Assembly: GCA_947579605.1 (NCBI GenBank)
Contig: OX388322.1
Span: 2,480,001 to 2,544,000 of the forward strand
DNA length: 64,000 nt
Direction of reading: 5' to 3'
Source of the DNA: Athripsodes cinereus
Taxonomy: Eukaryota; Arthropoda; Insecta; Trichoptera; Leptoceridae
The position numbers and the translations under genes were made by a program. Position 1 is the first letter of the stretch; every line of letters starts with the position of its first letter. This document shows positions 56,955-64,000 of this stretch, one piece after another. Under the pieces are notes generated by a model. That model worked only from the letters and a program-made list of their open reading frames with translations. It ran no database searches and was not told where the DNA came from.

Positions 56955-57988
56955 CAGAAAGAAGTTTGCTTTTAAATTAATGTGTGTGTATAACATTAAG
57001 CCTTGAGACTTCAAGTTATTTTGTGTAAAATGTCTTTTTTGCCAAGAACCATGTCACATATTAATCGACTTAAATACGTTATATTCACCCACTGAATTGT
57101 GCATTATTTTGATTCAGGCTGCCAGTTCTCCCAGAATTTTAACCCCCCCACCCCCACAAACAATCAAGATATTTAATTATATAACATGGTATTTTACTAT
57201 TTGGAATTGTATTTTGTAAATATTATCTAATATACATTGATTTACTATTAGTAAACAATTTTATATTCTATATATGCCGATGCGGTATGCCCGTTGAAGT
57301 ACTAATTTTTGGACATTTTGTGATTGCCATATCTCTGCTCGTAGTAAAATCTCAAACTCCAAATTTTTGCCACATAATACTATGGTACAGGTCTATTATG
57401 GGGTCACATTTCAAATTTTTACCTAGTCCCCCACCAGAGATATTGAGCTCGGAAAATGGAAAATTTTGAGAATTTCCAAATTTTGATTTTTTTTTGTGAA
57501 AAGGGGGGTCAAGTCTGAGACTTGAAATTTAGTTTATCAACACAACTAGTACCTAGTTGTTTGTCAAAAAAGTTTTGATGAGTGGACTTTTTCCCTTCGT
57601 CCAAAATCTTTCCGTGAAAATGGGAGTTTTTGCAAAAAAGAGTTAAGAATGTAGACTGAAATTTCATCCCTTAGAATTATATTTAGGTGAAAATGTTTTA
57701 TTACAACCTTAAAGCTTATATTCTTATTAACAAATTACTTTTATTTTTATGTTGATAAAATAAATAGAACCTGAGTAATTCAAGTTTTCGCAAACCCTTT
57801 AAACTGCGAAAATGTCTCCGCTTTGTAAAACAAATATGGCCACCACACAAAAACCAAAACCAATAAAATTAAAATAATTATCATTTTGAACTACCAACAT
57901 GTTGGGGTGATAGCACAAAAAAAATCAATTTTTTCTGAGATGGTCGAGCAACCAGTGCTGGACCAGGTGATTTGGACTTACCCTATGG

Positions 57989-58229
57989 TATTATGTACAT
58001 CAAAAACTTTAATTAAAGCGATGAGTGTATTTTTTCATACTGCACCCTGTTTATGTACATATGTATATTTATCTAATTCAAAGTAATATTTATTTTATTA
58101 TTTTATAATGTACCCATAATATTTTATGTGACGTGTGGTGTGGCTGTATAATTTTATAGTTTTTATTTATGTTGTGTTTTGCAAACCCCACCTTAATATA
58201 ATTAAATTATTTCAGGATATTATTATTAG
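57989..58229. other. Intronic non-coding DNA
   Basis: No feature seen. Confidence 0.4.
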
Positions 58230-58325
58230 ATACTAGGTAGTACTAGTATCACTAGCAGTGGCACTAGATACTAGATACTAGGTACTAGCACTAGATACTA
58301 GATATTATATATTAGATACTAGGTA
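58230..58325. repeat. Degenerate TACTAG-rich tandem
   Basis: Interleaved GATACTAG, GGTACTAG and CACTAG units. Confidence 0.85.
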
Positions 58326-58485
58326 GCTATGTATGCTCTTGTGAAATAACTGTTCTAAAGCTCTTACTGCAGTATTGTTTTTTACTGAAGAATACACATC
58401 TTTGTTGTAATTTGTTTTCATATTCGTTTGTTTTTTGCTGTGGATTTTTTTTTATTTACTTCTATGAAATATTTTTTACACTCTT

Positions 58486-58757
58486 ACATGGTGTTAAAGG
58501 GACCTTTACATCCTTTTAGTACTGAAGAAAATGAATTTGTGTTTGTACTCTGTCTGACATGGTGCTAAAGGGACCTTTTACATCCTTTTAGTACTGAAGA
58601 AAATGAATTTGTGTTTGTACTCTGTCTGACATGGTGCTAAAGGGACCTTTTACATCCTTTTAGTACTGAAGAAAATGAATTTGTGTTTGTACTCTGTCTG
58701 ACATGGTGCTAAAGGGACCTTTTACATCCTTTTAGTACTGAAGAAAATGAATTTATG
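58486..58757. repeat. 73-bp tandem repeat, nearly four copies
   Basis: Units start at about 58486, 58558, 58631 and 58704 with CATGGTGCTAAAGGGACCTT, then TTACATCCTTTTAGTACTGA and AGAAAATGAATTTGTGTTTG, TACTCTGTCTGA. Units 2 to 4 are almost identical, so the array is young. Confidence 0.95.
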
Positions 58758-59229
58758 TATTTATGTGTCTATATTTGTTTATTGTTGTGTCTTGACTTTT
58801 CAATTTTTTCTTGTATGTTGTGTTTATTACGCTCTTTCTATTGTATTGATGTTTTTCCTTCTATTGTATTATTGTAATGTTGATAAACCCAAGTGTCCTG
58901 TAAAGGACCTACGGGAGATGTTGGAGAATAAAGAATAAATAAATATGTTATATTCTGTTAAGAATAATTCATTTTCTGCTTTCCAAATTCGTGTTTGTGT
59001 GTTTGCAGCCGTGTATTTGTTGGACAAGCATCCGTTGGATGAATAAACACAGAAGAACATATTTAACAGAATCACCGCGATATCCTAAAAACTTAATTAA
59101 GAAACTTATTCTGCTTCTTCTCCTATTTTACATACGTATTGTTTTTTACGTATATATTTTTTCAGTAATCTGTTATGCACATAATAATTGTTACTGGATC
59201 AGTTAGATAATATTTTAATCTAGCGAAAA
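58758..59229. other. Intronic non-coding DNA
   Basis: The array is followed by TGTCCTGTAAAGGACCTACG and GAATAAAGAATAAATAAATA, which looks like a retroelement 3' tail. Confidence 0.4.
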
Positions 59230-59390
59230 AGTCCCCGACAATGAATAGGTCACTCGCTCTTTTCTGTAAGTTTGTAATGTCTTGATTTTATATAAGCACG
59301 GAAAGGACAGCTTGCATGATTCTTACATGCAGCTGCTCTGCTGGCTACCCCACTTGTGCGATATGCCATGATGGTATAGTAGTACAGTAG
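59230..59390 (+). repeat. Short interspersed repeat (GGGATATGCCGTGA family), internally deleted
   Basis: Shows a CACTCGCTCTTTTCTGTAAG head, then jumps to TATAAGCACGGAAAGGACAG, CTTGCATGATTCTTACATGC and GGCTACCCCACTTGTGCGAT with a TAGTA tail. Confidence 0.8.
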
Positions 59391-59397
59391 TAATGTA

Positions 59398-59450
59398 TTA
59401 ACAAAACGCTGTTTACTTTTCGCTATTGATTTTATTACTGGAGCATTTTC
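59398..59450 (-). repeat. Post-hammerhead module fragment
   Basis: CGCTGTTTACTTTTCGCTAT, TGATTTTATTACTGGAGCAT is the complement of the sequence following the cleavage site in the 4699-4740 copy (GAGTGTTAATAATCAATAGT). The first hammerhead box is not recognisable here. Confidence 0.55.
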
Positions 59451-59937
59451 TTCGAGTTATCTTGAAAATTTCATTTTTTTTTTCAATTATATAGCCATCG
59501 TGTTTATGGCAATTTGTACTATATAGAGATCTTGTGCAACAAAAAAAACAAAATAAAATCTTATTAAATACAATCGTAATTTTGATTCCCTTAAAATTTA
59601 TGATTTTAGGCTTGACCTCTCTGTGTGGTTGTGTTGTAAACCCTGCTCATTATACTTAGACAGTGGAGTAATTAATAATTTGCGAAAGCTTCATTCAGCA
59701 GGCTACATAATGTTGTTCATTTTCATAATTCTCTTGATAATTACACACCGTATTGTAGTGGATAGTCACGTATGCGTGTTTGACTCATTATAATTTGGTA
59801 ATTATTTAATGAAAAAAAATTATGGCAATCTTTGGATTGTGTGTCACGAAATTTTCGCGTTATTTCTCTCGCATATTTTACATTTTACAACCTCTGTTCG
59901 ATGCATTGACCTAAAGTCTAACTCTCTAACTGACCTA

Positions 59938-60025
59938 ACTCCCCTTTCACGACACAAGCTTTTAGCTTACTGTGAAAGGTGTATAAGGTTGTATTTGGGT
60001 TTATAACAAAACCCAGATATATCTT

Positions 60026-60102
<77 letters not shown>
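59938..60102 (+). mobile_element. SINE family A with 70-bp poly(A)
   Basis: CCCCTTTCACGACACAAGCT, TTTAGCTTACTGTGAAAGGT, AAGGTTGTATTTGGGTTTAT and CCCAGATATATC, then T9 and a pure run of about 70 A (60033-60102). The tRNA-like head is missing, so it is 5'-truncated. Confidence 0.85.
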
Positions 60103-60105
<3 letters not shown>

Positions 60106-61163
60106 GATTTTGTTTACTCATTTATTGACAATTCACGGCGCTAGTCTTTTATATGTCGAAGATTTTAATAAATTAATCTTTATTGGCCAAAGCATAATTA
60201 TATAAACAACACAACATTAGAATGAACAAATTTAGGTCAAAAGGTGGACTTGATGCTGAGCAACGTCTTACAGTTAACCTTAATTTACCCTTACACGAAA
60301 AATATTAAACAAAGAAAAGTATATACCTACCTTTACCAGTTGAATAATAACAACTAACAACCAAAAAATAAATAAATATATTATTTATTTAATGTACACA
60401 TTTAATACATAATTTGTTTAATGTACATTTTAACTGATCTCTAATTTTTGTAAATTTTTATATAATTTTTTTTATTAACTTATGAATTTTAACTAATTGA
60501 CTTTTAACCAATATTTGTAATTTTTTATTTATTTATTTATTCATTCTCAAGAATTATCAAATAGAGTCAATAAATTAATACACAGTTGTAGATTCTGAAC
60601 CATTTAATAAAATAAATTCAAATTTTATGCCATTTTGATTTATTTTTTTAATATCTTGAAACAATGGGAAGTGGTTTCTCTAACAAAAGTGTCTACCTAA
60701 AGTAGATAAAAAACATATTCAAACTTAAATACATGCATATTATATTATTGTGGAGAGAGATTAAAATAAATTTAATATCTGGATGTACAGTAAACGTAGT
60801 ATGATTATATATATATATATATATATATATACCTGTCACATTTTAAAATCACCTGTGGGAAATGTATTCTGTAGGTACTCTGCTATTAGTCTAATTAAAA
60901 CAGGTGGTCGTATACAACATAATATTATATGACTGGTCTAAACCAACCGTACATACTGTATTGTAGACATTCTAAACTCTTTATGTATACTGCCTGCCTG
61001 GAAGTTATCACCCTGGTGAATAAATACAACACAAATTGGGATAAGTATGTGTTAGCCGTCAAATTGATTGATAGACATGCAGCAAATATTAATCCATATT
61101 TCTAATTAGGTAATTAATTAGTGTGTTGATAACATAATCATTTATCATAATATCATCATCATG
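60103..61163. other. Intronic non-coding DNA
   Basis: An (AT)n run lies at about 60807-60831 and a TTATTTATTTATTTATTC tract at 60526. No gene. Confidence 0.45.
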
Positions 61164-61330
61164 ATTTTTTTTTTTTAAAAAGATATATCTGGGTTTGTTA
61201 TAAACCCAAATACAACCTTATACACCTTTCACACTAAGCTAAAAGCTTGTGCCGTGAAAGGGGAGTTTGCCGGCACCTGGGATCGAACCACGGACCCCTT
61301 GTTCTGAAGGCCGAGACTCTCCACCTTTTA
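61164..61330 (-). mobile_element. tRNA-derived SINE (family A), full length, reverse
   Basis: On the minus strand: a box A-like AAAAGGTGGAGAGTCTCGG, a near-perfect box B GTGGTTCGATCCCAG, then GTGCCGGCAAACTCCCCTTT, CACGGCACAAGCTTTTAGCT, AAGGTTGTATTTGGGTTTAT and an A/T tail. The GGTTCGATCC box identifies a tRNA ancestor. This is the best copy of the family. Confidence 0.88.
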
Positions 61331-61589
61331 GACTTATGGATAATTGGCAATTAGTTGATGGTTGATGGTATGTTAATCAAGTTTGTTGCTGATCCACACA
61401 CCTTTATAGTACGTGCTATTGCTTAGTATTATGCTCTGAGGGAAGGATGTATTTGGGTTCATTATAAATGGCTCAGAGCCAGAGGTGCCTATCCAAGAAG
61501 TTCAAAATTTTGTAGTTAGGCACACATTCCTTCATAAAATGGTGTATTTTACTATTTCCAAAGATACCTACGATTATTCATAATTCCAT
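61331..61589. other. Intronic non-coding DNA
   Basis: No feature seen. Confidence 0.4.
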
Positions 61590-61720
61590 CCATCCCGTCT
61601 TGGTATCTTCCACAAGTAGGGTAGCCAGCTGACTAATTGCATGTAATAAATTATTAAATAAATGCGATAATTTTTCTCTCTGTGCCAATAAAAGACATTC
61701 AGTCAATGGGTGGCAATGTT
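61590..61720 (-). repeat. Short interspersed repeat (GGGATATGCCGTGA family), reverse fragment
   Basis: CCACAAGTAGGGTAGCCAGC, TCTCTCTGTGCCAATAAAAG and ACATTCAGTCAATGGGTGGC match the family in reverse. Confidence 0.7.
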
Positions 61721-61816
61721 CTGTATATTTTAGCTTAAATGTTTGGTTTTTATCCATAGGTTAAATTATTTATTTATTTAATTGAAAGTATTTAAGATTT
61801 ATTTGACAGACTTGAC

Positions 61817-61856
61817 TTTTGCCTGATGATGAGAGCGGAAGTTCTTGAAAGCAAAA
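61817..61856 (+). ncRNA. Truncated hammerhead-like motif
   Basis: Plus strand: UUUUGC, a canonical CUGAUGA box (61823-61829), stem II GAGAGC/GUUCUU closing GGAA, GAAA (61847-61850), then GCAAAA directly. Compared with 54829-54876 it lacks the 8 nt of stem III and the cleavage site, so it should be inactive. Confidence 0.6.
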
Positions 61857-62755
61857 CTAATAAAATCAATAGTGAAATAACTAGATATCGCATTTCATTT
61901 TAAAAATGTTTAGTATTTAAGCATAGCATGTCATAAAAATCCACCTAACTGGGCACAAGCCCATACCAAGGCAAATGGAATCAGATTTTAACTTTGTCTC
62001 AGCGCTTTAACAGTCTTTACTCTAAGTTATAGATTTCTTAGTTGTATGCTGTCTTTTTACTAAGATTTTGCTATAGTATAATCTATTGTTTAAGGCTTAT
62101 AGCTGTTTATTGTATAAAATGAATAAATATATAGATATTTTATTAGTCTAGGGATTTCCCTATCATGTTCGTCGCTCTTTATACACTTAATATGATTAAT
62201 GTCTGCAATGTATCTTCTAAACATTATACATATTACATAAAACACTTCTACTAATCAATATGCACTGTCAGACAACCAATACTATTCATTTATATATAAT
62301 ATAAAGTGTGTATATTGATCACAGTAACCTTGATGTATCTGTATATGTCAGTGAGTTGGTTCAGTGACATGAAATTTGTTTACTATACACCACTATTGTC
62401 TCAAAGACACAAACAGACGCACACTATTCTACACTACTACGGGCCGCCAAATGACCAATAAGAAATTTAGGAGGTATTTGAATATAAAAAGAGTGAAGCA
62501 ACTCATCAGGGATTGGTTGGTGAGATTCGCCCTTGTCTCGTATACCTATTGTCGTTATCATTATTATTTTTATTTGTGTATTGTTTTACCTTACCTACTA
62601 TCACTCTATTCATCGTATAATTACAAATTTCATTGGTTTTTGCAAAAAAACATCTACTTTGTTTGTAAATTAACATTGGTATCGCTGAAAACTAGCAACT
62701 ATCTTCTCGCACCGCATCCTTTGTCAGGTAGGTAGAGCAAATAATTCTATCTGCT
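61857..62755. other. Intronic non-coding DNA
   Basis: The first 40 bases (AATAAAATCAATAGTGAAAT) are the conserved module that follows hammerhead motifs. A 119-codon frame at 62376-62735 has no recognisable domain. Confidence 0.4.
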
Positions 62756-63065
62756 CTACCAGTAATAAAACCATAATGCCCGTCGCTCTTTTCCAACATT
62801 TACAATGTTTCTCATCTTCTTCTTCTTCTTCAGCCGTCTCTCCACTGCTGGATGTAGGCCTCTTCTAATTTCTTCCATTCTTTGGGCTTCTCTCATCCAC
62901 CTGCTACCCGCGACAGGGACAATATCATCGGCCCAACGTTTCTGAGGCCGGCCTATTCCTCTTTTCATGTCCCACGGTCTCCATCCTAGGACTCTGGGTG
63001 CCCATCTGTCTGTTCCCTGTCTGGCAACATGACCTGCCCATTGCTCTTCACAAAAGGGCAAAATT
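62756..63065 (-). pseudogene. RTE-type LINE C-terminus
   Basis: Minus-strand frame reads EQWAGHVARQGTDRWAPRVL, GWRPWDMKRGIGRPQKRWAD and DIVPVAGSRWMREAQRMEEI. WAGH(V/I)AR, GRP..RW.DD and AG..WMR.AQ are hallmarks of the end of RTE-type LINE polyproteins. A GAAGAAGAAGAAGATGAG tail (read on the minus strand) follows. No RT core is present. Confidence 0.85.
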
Positions 63066-63294
63066 GTAACTCTGTCGAAAAATGTATATTTAATAACATA
63101 AACATTAATTAAAGGTATATTCTGGCATATAAATGTATATTTGCTCTTCTTAGGAATTTATTTTACCGTTTTTTTAATGTATTTCATTTTTTATGTTAAT
63201 GTAAACTAATGTATCATTATCTTTGTTCATCATTAAAAATTTATAAACCTTTCTCTACATATTACTAATAGTGTCCTCTTTCTTTTCCTTACAG
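63066..63294. other. End of the large intron
   Basis: Ends with a strong pyrimidine tract and acceptor, TCCTCTTTCTTTTCCTTACAG (63274-63294). Confidence 0.7.
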
Positions 63295-63471
63295 TTGGGT
63301 GAGCGTGGAGCCGGTTACGGGGGTCGTGAGAATGTCCAGGATTTCCAGAGGCTGCGCGCCCAATGTCTGGAGGAGGGTAGGCTGTTTGAGGACCCTGACT
63401 TCCTTCCTGTGGACGGCAGTCTTTACTTCAGCCAGAGACCAGATAGACACTTCCAATGGCTGAGACCATCT
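63295..63471 (+). CDS. Calpain, protease domain entry exon
   Basis: Fifty-nine codons in phase 0 between a CTTACAG acceptor (63294) and a GTAAGT donor (63472). The peptide runs LGERGAGYGGRENVQDFQRL, then RAQCLEEGRLFEDPDFLPVD, then SLYFSQRP and FQWLRPS. This is the conserved lead into the calpain CysPc domain (C...G.LFEDP.FP....S..FS.R......W.RP). It joins in frame to either 5' exon (11983 or 51769) and to the next exon. Confidence 0.93.
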
Positions 63472-63687
63472 GTAAGTTTCCATAATATTCATTCTAACTT
63501 TTACTGGAAGGTAGTTTTCAAATACTATTAGTCAAGTGCTAGGGCATTGACCAGTTTAATATAAAATCAAAGTATACAATATAATAAACAAACAATTACA
63601 AAGAAGAACATGGTTGCTGTTATCATCCTATGTATTATAGCATATTAATACCTATGTACTATAGCATATTATGTTTTTGCATTGCAG

Positions 63688-63806
63688 GAGATAGCAGACA
63701 ACCCTCAACTATTTGTGGAAGGTTTCAGTAGATTTGATGTGCAGCAGGGAGAATTGGGAGACTGTTGGCTACTGGCTGCCGTGGCTAACCTCACGCTGCA
63801 CAGAAA
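63688..63806 (+). CDS. Calpain, catalytic cysteine exon
   Basis: Starts after TTGCATTGCAG and ends at a GTAAGA donor (63807), 119 bp, so phase 2 at its end. The peptide is [20 protein letters not shown] followed by [19 protein letters not shown] and a split Lys codon. [12 protein letters not shown] contains the active-site Cys (codon 63763-63765) and the preceding Gln that forms the oxyanion hole; the His and Asn of the triad will lie in exons beyond the window. Calpains cleave cytoskeletal and signalling proteins in response to calcium. The match identifies a classical calpain, closest in style to insect CalpA/CalpB; with the LYPSLP head CalpB is favoured, but I do not assign a symbol. Confidence 0.95.
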
Positions 63807-63968
63807 GTAAGAGAACTTATGTTTTTCCAACTTAAATTTCCAAGTAATCTTATCTGAATGTATTTTTATAATTCATACTCAACATGAATTCTGACCTACC
63901 ATGTTATTATAAGTTATAAAGACTTGAAACTAATCATCTTATTATACAGATTTAGATTAATATTGACT

Positions 63969-64000
63969 GCTGGCTACCCCACTTGTGGGATATGCCGTGA
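63969..64000 (+). repeat. Short interspersed repeat tail, cut by window end
   Basis: GCTGGCTACCCCACTTGTGG and GATATGCCGTGA match the 3' tail of the 25330-25585 family. Confidence 0.75.

Larger units (their letters stand above)
52375..57982 (+). mobile_element. 5.6-kb long-TIR DNA transposon, degenerate, with nested insertions
   Basis: The first and last about 850 bp are inverted copies of each other (left about 52375-53164 plus 53520-53612; right about 57112-57982). Matching landmarks are GGTTGCTCGACCATCTCAG, ATCACCCCAACATGTTG, GTGTGGTGGCCATATTTG and TAGTTGTGTTGATAAACTAA on the left with their complements on the right. Outer ends read GGTAATTCCA and, reversed, GGTAAGTCCA, flanked by CTATGG on both sides (52369-52374 and 57983-57988), a candidate 6-bp target duplication. 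The left TIR is split by a LINE with its own 9-bp duplication. Between the TIRs are broken transposase-like coding pieces (53880-54045 and 56592-56954) separated by a second TIR element (54047-56580). Superfamily unassigned. Confidence 0.85.

Noticed and set aside
58486..58757. Possible CRISPR-like array
   Set aside because: Units are head-to-tail identical without repeat-spacer alternation, and the context is eukaryotic.
59918..60121. Minus-strand frame with a long Phe run
   Set aside because: The run is the poly(A) tail of a SINE read backwards.
61164..61330. Possible tRNA gene because of GGTTCGATCC
   Set aside because: No acceptor or anticodon stem can be formed and the sequence continues into a dispersed repeat; it is a SINE head.
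62376..62735. 119-codon plus-strand frame
   Set aside because: No recognisable domain and no splice evidence; length is compatible with chance.

Overview
This window is animal nuclear DNA, most likely from an insect. It is AT-rich, has spliceosomal introns tens of kilobases long, and is crowded with RTE-type LINEs, tRNA-derived SINEs, hAT, Tc1 and other DNA transposons, and Penelope-like remnants. The encoded calpain and the repeat content suit an arthropod; a hemipteran-like genome is a guess, and I cannot name the species. No bacterial operon, CRISPR array or viral gene was seen. There is one assembly gap (N run, 31099-31298).

Only one host gene is well supported: a plus-strand calpain (calcium-dependent cysteine protease, insect CalpA/CalpB type). 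A 5' coding exon at 11705-11983 carries an LYPxLP-rich N-terminus. A second, alternative 5' coding exon at 50846-51769 encodes a 308-residue low-complexity head. Shared exons at 63295-63471 and 63688-63806 enter the protease core and include the catalytic-cysteine motif [12 protein letters not shown]. Both 5' exons end in phase 0 and the shared exon begins in phase 0, so each can splice to it. The gene continues past the right edge. About 51 kb between the first exon and the shared exons is transposon-filled intron; 1-11483 is upstream or 5' non-coding DNA.

Region by region: 0-11 kb holds LINE 3' ends, a hAT non-autonomous element, foldback elements carrying hammerhead-ribozyme-like cores, a Penelope-like 3' end (GIY-YIG nuclease remnant followed by a hammerhead), a SINE and MITEs. 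11-31 kb holds calpain exon 1, hAT and TTAA-flanked elements, LINE pieces and an intact Tc1 element with an open transposase gene. 31-50 kb holds the gap, a ~98-bp minisatellite, SINEs, a foldback element and two hAT elements with target duplications. 50-58 kb holds the alternative exon, followed by a 5.6-kb long-TIR transposon that carries a LINE, a second TIR element and a hammerhead nested within it. 58-64 kb holds a 73-bp tandem array, SINEs, a LINE end and the calpain core exons.

The observations most worth following are the hammerhead/Penelope family (at least six cores on both strands, two of them apparently complete), the nested long-TIR transposon whose ends share a GGGTAAnTCCA motif with the element inside it, the two alternative calpain heads, and a short repeat family that shares its 3' tail with a resident LINE.
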